From assembly GCF_001425835.1 (NCBI RefSeq), contig NZ_LMDP01000001.1, positions 1,545,838 through 1,609,837 on the forward strand: a DNA stretch of 64,000 bases, given 5' to 3'. Position 1 is the first letter of the stretch. Each line of letters begins with the position of its first letter. The translations under genes and the position numbers were made by a program. Source of the stretch: Afipia sp. Root123D2 (lineage in GTDB: Bacteria > Pseudomonadota > Alphaproteobacteria > Rhizobiales > Xanthobacteraceae). Below, piece by piece: positions 54,852 through 64,000 of this stretch. A model generated the notes under the pieces. That model ran no database searches, was not told the origin of the DNA, and saw only the letters and a program-made list of their open reading frames with translations.

Positions 54852-56222
54852 ATGTCGTACCGGTCTGGCCAATATCCCCAACATTCTCAACGTCATACGC
54901 ACGACCATGCGAGGCCCGCCCAGCGCCGCCCGGCCCAAGCTCATGTTCACCCCCGCCCGCGCCAAGAGGGCAACAGCGACGGCAACGACTATGCCCTTGT
55001 CCATCATGGCAGGCAGATCCGGGTTGGCCCGGTAGTGTTCTGGATCGTGGCGGGTTCGATTATCATCATGGGAGCGTGGTCGGCCGCAACCGCCACCTAT
55101 TTCGCATTTCGCGACGACGTCCTGACCCGGCTGATCGCCCGTCAGGCCGACATGCAGTACGCCTACGAGGATCGCATCGCTGAACTGCGTTCGCGGATCG
55201 ATCGCACCACGAGCCGCCAGTTGCTCGATCAGGAGCAGTACGACCAGAAGCTTAGCCAGATCATCAAGCGCCAGGCGGTTCTCGAATCGCGCACCAATGC
55301 CTTGGGCACACTCCCCGACATCTCGGTGACCGGATCGGTCAAGCCGTCGCGGACATCCTCGGCCAGCGACAGCCATTCGCGCGGAACGCCGAAGCCCTCG
55401 CCGATCAGCGACACCATGATGTTCGTGGCGCCGCCGGATCGTGAAGCGCGGCTGGAATCGCGCCGCCCTGCTGTGGATGCCCCCGCGACGCGGCTCGCAA
55501 AGGCGCCGATCGCCGACGGCACGCTCGCCAAACTCCAGACATCGCTTGATCGAATCGAAAACCGCCAGACCGCCGCACTCGCCTCGCTGGAAGACAAATA
55601 CGAATCCCGCTTGCGCCGTATGCGCGGTGTCTTCACGGATCTCGGCCTGAACATGAACCGCATGGCCGCAGCGGCTCCCAAAGGCGGCGTGGGCGGTCCC
55701 TTCATTCCCGTCAAACCGCCGCACAATGCCGGAGCGTTCGAGCGTCAGCTGTACCAGATTAATCTGACGCGCTCGGAAGCCGACCGCATGACACGAACGC
55801 TCGCACTCGTTCCCTACCGAAAACCGGTGGTCGGACAGGTCGAATTCACCTCAGGCTTTGGCGTGCGGTCCGATCCCTTCCTTGGGCGACCCGCCATGCA
55901 CACCGGGCTGGATTTCCGCGCCGCCAAAGGTGACCCGGTGCGCGTAACCGCCAACGGCAAGGTAGTATCCGCCGGATGGGCCGGCGGTTATGGCCGGATG
56001 GTCGAAGTCGATCACGGCAATGGTCTGTCGACCCGGTATGGCCATCTCTCCGAGATCGGCGTCAAGGTCGGCCAGGCGGTCAAGATCGGTGACGTGATCG
56101 GCGAAGTCGGATCGACCGGGCGCTCCACCGGTCCGCATCTGCATTACGAAACACGCATCGATGGCGTCGCAGTTGACCCACAGAAATTCCTGCGCGCGGG
56201 CGTCCGTTTCGCGCAAGGCTGA
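54852..56222 (+). CDS. M23-family metallopeptidase with coiled coil
   Basis: A 456-residue inner-membrane protein. Residues 1-55 are cytoplasmic and His/Gln/Arg-rich. A transmembrane helix follows (VVFWIVAGSIIIMGAWSAA, about 61-79), then a coiled coil (AYEDRIAELRSRIDRTTSR) and a C-terminal LytM domain with the zinc motifs MHTGLDFRA and HLHYETRIDG. It may cut peptidoglycan cross-links or activate amidases, as in division-linked LytM proteins. ATG 54852 has AGGAG just upstream. It follows bcp by about 100 bases. Confidence 0.9.
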   Translation: MSYRSGQYPQHSQRHTHDHARPAQRRPAQAHVHPRPRQEGNSDGNDYALVHHGRQIRVGPVVFWIVAGSIIIMGAWSAATATYFAFRDDVLTRLIARQADMQYAYEDRIAELRSRIDRTTSRQLLDQEQYDQKLSQIIKRQAVLESRTNALGTLPDISVTGSVKPSRTSSASDSHSRGTPKPSPISDTMMFVAPPDREARLESRRPAVDAPATRLAKAPIADGTLAKLQTSLDRIENRQTAALASLEDKYESRLRRMRGVFTDLGLNMNRMAAAAPKGGVGGPFIPVKPPHNAGAFERQLYQINLTRSEADRMTRTLALVPYRKPVVGQVEFTSGFGVRSDPFLGRPAMHTGLDFRAAKGDPVRVTANGKVVSAGWAGGYGRMVEVDHGNGLSTRYGHLSEIGVKVGQAVKIGDVIGEVGSTGRSTGPHLHYETRIDGVAVDPQKFLRAGVRFAQG

Positions 56223-56232
56223 TGAACCGGAA

Positions 56233-57150
56233 TCAGGCTTTTCTCGATCGCCTGAACAGATGGAATATCCGCCCGTCCATGACCAGCAGTGCACTGCCGA
56301 TGATCAACGCGCCGATGATCTCGCGGGTCGCGATGTACTCGCCAAGGATAAAATATCCGAGAAGAATGGCGCTCACCGGAACCAGAAGCGTCACCAGCAT
56401 CACGGTGCTCGCGCCCGATCGAATGATGATCTGAAAGAAGACGATGAACGCAAGTGCTGTCGATAGCGAGGCAAGACCGAGAATTGCCGACCATGTCACG
56501 ACCCCCGGCATCTCCAATTGCCATGGCCTGTCAAAGATCACTGCGAGGCAAAGCATCATAACGCTCGCCGACATCAGCTGAAACGTCGCCGTCGCCAACG
56601 GCGGCTTTCCTGTCAGTTTGCGAGTTGCCCATAGCGCCGAAAACCCGAACGAGACCGTCGCGCCGAGACTCAGCAGGATGCCGATCGTCTGATCGCTGTC
56701 GATCTCGAACGTAAAACCACGCAGGACGATAACGCCGGTCAGACCGAGCAAAACGCCGACCACGCGCCGCAGAATCAAACGTTCATCGCCAAATGCTGCG
56801 GCAACCAGAACGGTGAAAACCGGAGTCGTCGCATTCAGCACCGAGGCCATCCCGCTCGGGATGTAGGTTTGCGCCATGACGATCAGGGAAAACGGAATCA
56901 CATTGTTGATCAGCGCCATCACGGCGTAAGGCTGCCAGCCCGCTATGCTGGATGGCAATTTGATCTTGTGAAGCCAAATGATCGGCAACAGAATCAGCGT
57001 CGCGATCGTCAGCCGAAGGAAAACCAGCGTGAGCGGCGGCAATTCCCGGAGCGCAAGGCTGGTGAAGAAAAAGGTCGCCCCCCACAACACGGAAAGGAAG
57101 ACCAGCCGCGACCTATCGCGGGCATCCATCTGAACATCAATCGCCGGCAT
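56233..57150 (-). CDS. DMT-superfamily (EamA) transporter
   Basis: A 305-residue membrane protein with ten predicted helices in two EamA repeats, for example FLSVLWGATFFFTSLALREL at the start of the first and LSLGATVSFGFSALWATRKL at the start of the second. The short basic C-terminus fits a cytoplasmic end. Such transporters export small metabolites, amino acids or drugs; the substrate is unknown. The gene is ten bases from the convergent M23 gene and lies just downstream of prfB. Confidence 0.9.
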   Translation of the reverse strand: MPAIDVQMDARDRSRLVFLSVLWGATFFFTSLALRELPPLTLVFLRLTIATLILLPIIWLHKIKLPSSIAGWQPYAVMALINNVIPFSLIVMAQTYIPSGMASVLNATTPVFTVLVAAAFGDERLILRRVVGVLLGLTGVIVLRGFTFEIDSDQTIGILLSLGATVSFGFSALWATRKLTGKPPLATATFQLMSASVMMLCLAVIFDRPWQLEMPGVVTWSAILGLASLSTALAFIVFFQIIIRSGASTVMLVTLLVPVSAILLGYFILGEYIATREIIGALIIGSALLVMDGRIFHLFRRSRKA

Positions 57151-57246
57151 TTCGCCCCGCCTGTTTCCGTGAACAGGCTTACGCGGCGGCGGGCCACAAA
57201 ACCACCCGGTTCACGATAAGCCATCCAGAATCGGATGCAGGCGAGC

Positions 57247-58378
<1,132 letters not shown>

Positions 58379-58456
58379 GACAAATCCGGTTTTGCTGCGA
58401 CGGCAGCTTTCACGAATGGGAGCATTTAGCGGCGGAAGCGGCCCGGCGCAATCCGG

Positions 58457-60949
58457 TTAATACAGGCCGCCGGTCCCGGAGCGGATAATCGCGCGATCGG
58501 CATCGGGCGATACGCTGAGTGGCCGTCCGTCCGCGTCAGCGACGCCGATGATCGAGTAGTTGTCCGGCGGCGCGGTACCCGGCTTGAAGGCCTCGAGGAT
58601 CGTCTGCCCGCTGCTGCCTGGTCCCGCCCGCATTCCGCTCTTCGCATCGACCCGGATCAGCTTGATGCCGGCGGGAATCTTGAACGGCACGGCCGGCTTG
58701 TCGGCAAGCGCCATCTTCAGGAAGTCGCGCGCGATCGGCGCGGCGAGATGACCGCCGGTCGCACCACGGCCGAGGTTGCGCGGCTTGTCGTAGCCGACGT
58801 AGACGCCAACCACGAGATCCGGCGAGAAGCCGATGAACCACGCATCCTTCTCGTCGTTGGTGGTACCTGTCTTACCGGCGATCGGCTTGCCGACATCGCG
58901 CACCACGGTGGCCGTGCCGCGCTGGACAACGCTCTCCATCATGGACGTGATCTGATACGCCGTCATCGAATCGAGGACCTGCTCGCGGCGGTCGATGAGT
59001 TTCGGCTCAGGCTGGTCCTTCCAGCCGCCGGGGGCGTCGCAACCGCGGCACTCACGCTGGTCGTGACGATAGATCGTGTGTCCGTAGCGGTCCTGAATGC
59101 GGTCGATCAACGTCGGCTTCACCCGCTTTCCGCCGTTGGCAAACATCGAATACGCCGTGACCATGCGCATGACCGTCGTTTCGCCGGCCCCCAGCGCGTA
59201 CGATAGATAATTCGGCAGATCGTCATAAACACCGAAGCGCTTGGCATATTCGCCGATCAAAGGCATGCCGATGTCCTGTGCGAGACGCACTGTCACGGTG
59301 TTGAGTGAGCGCGTCAGAGCATTACGCAGCGTGGTCGGGCCGTAGTACTTACCTGTCGAATAGTTTTCCGGCCGCCAGATCCCGGCGCCCTGCCCTTGAT
59401 CGATTTCAATCGGTGCGTCAACCACGACGGTGGACGGCGTGTAACCGTTATCGAGCGCCGTCGAATAGACGATCGGCTTGAACGACGATCCCGGCTGGCG
59501 ATAGGCCTGTGTCGCGCGGTTAAACTGGCTCTGATCGAACGAGAAGCCGCCGACCATCGCAACGACACGTCCGGTCCACGGATCCATCGCGACCATCGCG
59601 CCGGAGACTTCTGGAACCTGCCGCAGCCTGTACTGGCCGTCTTCCGGCTTGCCATCCTTGCCGAGCAACGGGTCGACGTAGACAACATCGCCCGGTGACA
59701 ACACCTGAGACACCTTGGTCGGAGTCTTGTAGCGAGTCGGTCCCGATGCCGCCTTCGCCCACTTCACGCCTTCGAGCGTGACGAGGCCGGTCTCACGATC
59801 CTTGGAAATTGCGCCGCCGAGTTCGCGTCCAGGCTGAAAGCCTATCCGCGCCGACTGGTCGTTCGACTCCAGAACGACGGCCATACGCCATGGAGAAATA
59901 TCGCTGAGCGACTTCACTTCCGCGAGCTTCACGCCCCAGTCGCCGTTCAACTCGATCTTGGTCTGTGCTCCGCGCCAGCCGCGTTCCTCGTCGTAGCGGA
60001 CGAGTCCGGCAACCATCGCCTTACGCGCCATGACCTGGATTTTCGGGTCAAGCGTGGTGCGGACCGACAGGCCGCCCTCATAGAGTTTCTTTTCGCCGTA
60101 ACGCTCGAACACATCGCGGCGGACTTCCTCGGCGAAATACTCGCCGGCGAAAATATGTGCCGCATTCGAGCGCGAGGTCACGACCAGCGGTTCCTTGCGT
60201 GCTGCGACAGCATCGGCCTGCTTGATCCAGCCGTTCTCGAGGAGGCGATCGATCACGTAGTTGCGGCGCTCAATCGCGCGCTCGCGATTGCGTACCGGAT
60301 GCAGCGCAGCCGGAGCCTTCGGCAGGGCCGCCAGGTAAGCGGACTCCGCAAGCGTCAATTCGTTGACCGACTTGTCGAAGTAGACCAGCGAAGCAGCCGC
60401 GATGCCGTAGGCACCAAGGCCGAGATAGATTTCGTTGAGATACAGTTCGAGAATCTTGTCCTTGCTGTACGCGCGCTCGATACGCATCGCCAGCAGCGCT
60501 TCCTTGATCTTGCGGGTGAACGAGACCTCGTTGGTCAGCAGAAAGTTCTTGGCGACCTGTTGCGTGATCGTCGAAGCGCCTTGCGGCCGTCGGTTCGAGC
60601 CGTAGTTCTGCGCATAAAGAAGCGCCGCACGGCCCATGCCGAGGAAATCGATGCCGCCATGCTCGTAGAAATTTTTATCTTCAGCGGCGAGGAAGGCATT
60701 GATGACCGACTTCGGGATCGCCTGGATCGGGAGATAAAGCCGCCGCTCCTTCGAGAATTCCGCGAGCAGCGCGCCATCGGCGGCGTGGACGCGCGTCATC
60801 ACCGGCGGTTCATAATCCTGGAGCTGCGAGTAGTCCGGCAGATCCTTGGAGAAATGCCAGATCAGCCCGGCGGTCGCGGCGACGCCGACCAGAAACAGGA
60901 TCGTGCCCGCCGCGAACAGAAATCCCATGAATCGCAACAGCAACCGCAT
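58457..60949 (-). CDS. mrcA: penicillin-binding protein 1A (bifunctional)
   Basis: An 830-residue class A penicillin-binding protein. After one N-terminal helix (FLFAAGTILFLVGVAATAGL) comes the GT51 transglycosylase domain with the catalytic EDKNFYEHGGID and STITQQVAKN. A linker and OB-like domain follow. The transpeptidase domain has SxxK in PGSSFKP, SLN as the SxN motif and KTGTT. It polymerises and cross-links peptidoglycan. The order amidase-mrcA-prfB is common in alphaproteobacteria, and all three genes point left. Confidence 0.96.
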   Translation of the reverse strand: MRLLLRFMGFLFAAGTILFLVGVAATAGLIWHFSKDLPDYSQLQDYEPPVMTRVHAADGALLAEFSKERRLYLPIQAIPKSVINAFLAAEDKNFYEHGGIDFLGMGRAALLYAQNYGSNRRPQGASTITQQVAKNFLLTNEVSFTRKIKEALLAMRIERAYSKDKILELYLNEIYLGLGAYGIAAASLVYFDKSVNELTLAESAYLAALPKAPAALHPVRNRERAIERRNYVIDRLLENGWIKQADAVAARKEPLVVTSRSNAAHIFAGEYFAEEVRRDVFERYGEKKLYEGGLSVRTTLDPKIQVMARKAMVAGLVRYDEERGWRGAQTKIELNGDWGVKLAEVKSLSDISPWRMAVVLESNDQSARIGFQPGRELGGAISKDRETGLVTLEGVKWAKAASGPTRYKTPTKVSQVLSPGDVVYVDPLLGKDGKPEDGQYRLRQVPEVSGAMVAMDPWTGRVVAMVGGFSFDQSQFNRATQAYRQPGSSFKPIVYSTALDNGYTPSTVVVDAPIEIDQGQGAGIWRPENYSTGKYYGPTTLRNALTRSLNTVTVRLAQDIGMPLIGEYAKRFGVYDDLPNYLSYALGAGETTVMRMVTAYSMFANGGKRVKPTLIDRIQDRYGHTIYRHDQRECRGCDAPGGWKDQPEPKLIDRREQVLDSMTAYQITSMMESVVQRGTATVVRDVGKPIAGKTGTTNDEKDAWFIGFSPDLVVGVYVGYDKPRNLGRGATGGHLAAPIARDFLKMALADKPAVPFKIPAGIKLIRVDAKSGMRAGPGSSGQTILEAFKPGTAPPDNYSIIGVADADGRPLSVSPDADRAIIRSGTGGLY

Positions 60950-61158
60950 TCTCGAATATCCGTCTTGAACTTATCCGCGGCGAAATCCGCGCCGCGACGC
61001 CGGAAGGCAGTATGCCGAAGCGGCCTCAAACCTGATGCCGTCCGGGGATGTATAGCATCCCGGTACCGGCCGCGTGTGAACGATTCTGCTGCTGTCCTGT
61101 GGGTTTTTATAGAACCGCCGCTGTGGCCAAACTAGGGCTTCACCCGGCAACCGCTCCG

Positions 61159-62451
61159 TCATTCCGCCAGTCCGCCGGACACGACCCGCTTACCGAAAAA
61201 CATGTCCATGGCATGAACCATGGAACCGATCGTTCGGGTGCGCCACTGCTCGGACACCAGTTGATGAAGGTCTTCCTTGTTCGAGACATAGCCCAGTTCA
61301 ACGAGTACCGAGGGCACGTCATGAGCTTTGAGGACCCTGAAACCGGCTGATTTCAAGGGATGTTTGTGCATCCGCGCTACCAGTTTCATCTGACCGGCAA
61401 GGGTCTTGGCGAACCGGCTCGAAAACGCCCGGGTTTCCCGCTGCGTCAGTTCGATCAGGATATCGGCAACGGCGGCAGGCTCTTCCCTCAGATCGATGCC
61501 CGCGATGGCGTCCGCCTTGTTCTCGGATTCCGCGAGCCGTTCGGCTTCGGAGTCGGAGGCCTTGTCCGACAGCGTGTAGATCGTTGCGCCCTGCGCATCG
61601 CCTTCCTTCTTCGGAAGGTAATCGGCGTGGATCGAGACGAACAGCGCCGCCGCCTGGGCCCGGGCAATTTTGACCCGCTCGCCCAACGGTACGAAGGTGT
61701 CGTCGTCGCGGGTCATGACCACCCGATAGCGGCCGGTCTTTTCGATCCGGTCGCGGAGCGACAGGGCAAATTCGAGCACCAGCGACTTCTCGTTTTCTCC
61801 GCTGCCGGCAACGGTGCCGTTATCGATGCCGCCATGTCCGGGATCGATGACGATCACCGGCCGTGAATCGGCGGCCTTGGCAGCATCGGATGTGGCTCCG
61901 GTCGCGTCGGGACTGGCGTCAGCGAGAACCGTCTTGCGCAATTTCGGCGTGTCGGCGCCATCGGGGGTCACATTGAACGCGGCGCGATCGACCGCGGCAA
62001 GTTCGACGACCAGCCGGGCCGGCTGTCCATTGGCGGGATCGAGGACATAAGATTTCTCGATTTTTGCCGGACCGGTGAGATCGAAAACGATCCGCGATCC
62101 GCCCGGCATCACGAGCCCATAACGGAAAGCCCGGATCAGGCCCTGGCCTGCCTGCCCCACGCCCGGTGCGAGCTGAAAGGCCACCTGCGGAATGTCGAGA
62201 ACGACACGATATGGATCGGCGAGCACAAAGGCGCGGACGTCAATCTTGCGGTCGAGATCGAGAATGAATCGGGTCTGCTGAGCATCTCCGGCAAGGCGCA
62301 CATCCGAAGCGATCGGCAGCGCATCCGCAACCACTGGACGAGCGGGAGCCGTTTCTACAGCCTGTGCGGGGTGCCCCCCGGCAATCATCGCCAGTGCAGT
62401 GCAAAGGAACGCGACCTTAGGCAGAACCCGCGTGTTTGCTTGGTTTTTCAA
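61159..62451 (-). CDS. amiC: N-acetylmuramoyl-L-alanine amidase (AmiC type)
   Basis: A 430-residue exported amidase that splits daughter cells by cutting stem peptides from glycan. After a signal peptide (VAFLCTALAMIAGG) an AMIN domain covers about residues 45-150. Amidase_3 follows, with zinc ligands in DPGHGGIDNG, the Glu in NEKSLVLEFA, the His in SIHAD, and a catalytic Glu in VELGYVSN. TTG 62451 is chosen because GGAGG lies upstream and it yields a proper signal peptide; the frame is open to 62895 but that part does not look coding. It is divergent from rne. Confidence 0.93.
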   Translation of the reverse strand: MKNQANTRVLPKVAFLCTALAMIAGGHPAQAVETAPARPVVADALPIASDVRLAGDAQQTRFILDLDRKIDVRAFVLADPYRVVLDIPQVAFQLAPGVGQAGQGLIRAFRYGLVMPGGSRIVFDLTGPAKIEKSYVLDPANGQPARLVVELAAVDRAAFNVTPDGADTPKLRKTVLADASPDATGATSDAAKAADSRPVIVIDPGHGGIDNGTVAGSGENEKSLVLEFALSLRDRIEKTGRYRVVMTRDDDTFVPLGERVKIARAQAAALFVSIHADYLPKKEGDAQGATIYTLSDKASDSEAERLAESENKADAIAGIDLREEPAAVADILIELTQRETRAFSSRFAKTLAGQMKLVARMHKHPLKSAGFRVLKAHDVPSVLVELGYVSNKEDLHQLVSEQWRTRTIGSMVHAMDMFFGKRVVSGGLAE

Positions 62452-63146
62452 TGAATCACCCGCCTCCCCGAGAGCCCTCTTACCGCAATAGGACTCGACG
62501 GTTAACCAGCCCTTACCTGGCCGGGACGAAATAAGGCGCAGTGTTGCAGGGGCGTGACGCTTCCCTTGCCAGCGCGGGCCAATCAACGTATGTATCGGGA
62601 GCTGACGGTTTAAACTTCCGGTTGTATCGCGTTCAGCCTTCCGGTGCAGCGCCGGCCCCTCGACCATCCTCATTCGCAAGATGTTCAGAGGTTCCAGCGT
62701 ACCTTCCGACCCCTCCCTGCCAGCGCAGCGCGCGGCTGATACGGAGCGGCGGTTTTTGGCACCAGCGGCCACCAGACGACCGGCAACCCTGGCCCGAAGG
62801 GCCATGACATTCACGAAAGCCAATGCGTGCCTTCCATCAAAGAGGCGCGATCCGGCTCCGGCAGCGAGAAATACGGCGGCGCCTTTGCCGCCCACTGATC
62901 AGACGGGCCGACGCTCGATGCGCCAGACTGTAATGCCGACCGGGGTCCTGTTCCGGACCTCTGCAACCACCGCAAAGCGGCGCGAATCTTTTCCGCGCCG
63001 ATCTTTGCTTGGGTTGAATTCGGCATGGTGTCACGGGCGGCGTTTCGGCCTTCCCCTCACCCCCGAATCAGGTGGACCGTCGTGTCTCCCGGCCGCGCGT
63101 TTCGCGCTGGCCGCCACGCGTGCCGTCCGCCGTCAAGAGCCCCCAC
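62452..63146 (+). other. long rne leader region without a gene
   Basis: About 695 bases separate the amidase from rne. I see no convincing gene on either strand. RNase E messages often carry a long autoregulatory 5' leader, so the right part may be untranslated leader; the left part must hold the divergent promoters. Small hairpins are visible near 62944-62959 and 62974-63006. Confidence 0.5.
62974..63006 (+). promoter_or_regulatory. stem-loop in the presumed rne leader
   Basis: CGGCGCG (62978-62984) pairs with CGCGCCG (62994-63000) around a 9-base loop, and AAAG (62974-62977) can extend it with CTTT (63003-63006) past a two-base bulge. It could be an RNase E target for autoregulation. It is not followed by a T run, so it is not a terminator. 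Confidence 0.35.
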
Positions 63147-64000
63147 ATGCCCAACAAAATGTTGATCGATGCCACTCACCCGGAAGAGACCCGGGTCGTC
63201 GTGGTCCGTGGCAATCGCGTTGAAGAGTTCGATTTCGAATCTGCCCAGCGCAAACAACTCCGCGGCAATATCTATCTCGCCAAGGTCACGCGTGTAGAGC
63301 CATCGCTTCAGGCCGCCTTCATCGAATACGGCGGCAACCGCCACGGCTTCCTCGCCTTCAGCGAAATCCATCCTGACTATTATCAGATCCCGGTCGCCGA
63401 CCGTCAGGCTCTGATCGAGGCCGACGAGCGCGCGCATCGTGAAGCCGAAGAGGAATCGGAAAACCGTTCCAATCGCCGCCGGTCGCGTCATCGCAATGCG
63501 CGCCGCCGTGGCAATGGCGACCGCGTACGCAGCGAGATCGTCGAGGGCGCGGCATCCGATCCGTCGCAGGCGCCACAGCCGCACGCCGAACATCAGGGCG
63601 ACGATCACGGCCATGAGCATGATCACGAACATGGCGAAACTGCCCACCATGATCACGAGAACGGCCACGGTCATGATCACGCGCATGGTGACGACCATGC
63701 CGAAGCCAACGACTACGCCGATCATGCAGTTGCCGACACCGCGCCTGCGGAAACGGCACATGGCGATCTGACTCCCGACGAGATCTCTGCCACACAGCCG
63801 GAAACCTCCGAGTTCCCGGCTGTTGCGGTCGCGACGGCTGCGCCGGCCGATGATGCCGAACACAACGATCAAGACACCGGACACGATGAAGCCCACGATC
63901 ACGATGATCACATCGACACGGCGCACACTCATGACGCTGCGCCGCAGGGCGACGAGCATCACGACGACGATGCCGAAAGCGATGATGATGACGACGACGG
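63147..64000 (+). CDS. rne: ribonuclease E (3' end outside window)
   Basis: The start of the RNase E/G endoribonuclease, which drives mRNA decay and rRNA processing and forms the degradosome. MPNKMLIDATHPEETRVVVV and the first half of the S1 RNA-binding domain (GNIYLAKVTRVEPSLQAAF and YGGNRHGFLAFSEIHPDYY) are clear. From about residue 100 to the end of the window lies a low-complexity insertion. It is first Arg-rich, then very His/Asp/Glu-rich, beginning near His146. The second half of S1 and the catalytic domain lie beyond 64000. AAGAG precedes the ATG. Confidence 0.94.
   Translation, partial: MPNKMLIDATHPEETRVVVVRGNRVEEFDFESAQRKQLRGNIYLAKVTRVEPSLQAAFIEYGGNRHGFLAFSEIHPDYYQIPVADRQALIEADERAHREAEEESENRSNRRRSRHRNARRRGNGDRVRSEIVEGAASDPSQAPQPHAEHQGDDHGHEHDHEHGETAHHDHENGHGHDHAHGDDHAEANDYADHAVADTAPAETAHGDLTPDEISATQPETSEFPAVAVATAAPADDAEHNDQDTGHDEAHDHDDHIDTAHTHDAAPQGDEHHDDDAESDDDDDD
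63618..63681 (+). repeat. short direct repeats coding the His-rich part of RNase E
   Basis: CATGATCACG occurs three times, at 63618-63627, 63648-63657 and 63672-63681, with spacings of 30 and 24 bases, both multiples of three. Each encodes a His-Asp-His core. This suggests that the insertion grew by slippage or local duplication while staying in frame. Confidence 0.75.

Noticed and set aside
62811-63026. Small minus-strand frames in the rne leader
   Set aside because: Two overlapping frames with different sequences, no ribosome site and no family resemblance; they look like chance frames.
63057-63962. 301-codon open frame on the minus strand across rne, rich in Met/Val/Ile
   Set aside because: It is the antisense of the His/Asp-rich part of rne (codons CAT/GAT give ATG/ATC in reverse). 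The plus frame has clear RNase E motifs.

Overview
This 64 kb window is a chromosomal core region of an alphaproteobacterium. It most likely belongs to the Nitrobacteraceae/Bradyrhizobiaceae (Bradyrhizobium, Rhodopseudomonas, Afipia or Nitrobacter relatives). The basis is the moderately high G+C content, the protein styles, an iron-sulfur operon in the order sufS2-B-C-D-S-X-A, a class I PHA synthase, and the block tyrS / AsmA-like / bcp / M23 / prfB / PBP1A / amidase / rne. The genus is inferred, not proven. I see no prophage, insertion sequence, integrase, CRISPR array, toxin-antitoxin pair or other clear island, so most of the window is ordinary housekeeping DNA.

Layout. 0-10.5 kb: the 3' part of an OpgC-type acyltransferase, tRNA-Pro, a GT39-type glycosyltransferase, a DUF192 protein, a two-domain cold-shock protein, a sirtuin, glyoxalase I, a 26-residue membrane protein with its own terminator, an unknown 400-residue membrane-anchored protein, tRNA-Glu, a FAH hydrolase/cyclase pair and an HdeD-like protein. 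10.5-16.8 kb: an EF-P unit, with efp divergent from epmA-epmB and two small envelope proteins attached to epmB, then an M23 endopeptidase and an MltB-type transglycosylase. 16.8-24.1 kb: a leftward run aminotransferase-hom-glpX-GNAT-HAD-recJ, plus a lipoprotein. 24.3-36.7 kb: phaC, a MAPEG protein, argC overlapping a PaiB-like regulator, a Tat-exported metallo-hydrolase, DedA, parE, an SDR, a flavin monooxygenase and a DEAD-box helicase. 36.9-46.8 kb: a diguanylate cyclase, a TfoX-like gene, the suf operon and an alpha/beta hydrolase. 46.8-64 kb: GST, anmK divergent from tyrS, a 1238-residue AsmA-like protein, a peroxiredoxin, a second M23 protein, a DMT transporter, prfB with its programmed frameshift, PBP1A, a cell-wall amidase, and the start of rne behind a long leader.

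Themes: translation quality control (EF-P with its modification enzymes, RF2 frameshifting, TyrS, two tRNAs), cell-wall building and recycling (PBP1A, amidase, two M23 proteins, MltB, AnmK), and Fe-S assembly. The signals most worth following are the His/Asp-rich insertion in RNase E, the two uncharacterised small envelope proteins coupled to epmB, the 26-residue membrane protein, a peroxiredoxin without its resolving cysteine, an Irr-box-like palindrome before sufB, and a probable frameshift in the tfoX-like gene. I did not find a convincing wholly new multi-gene system.
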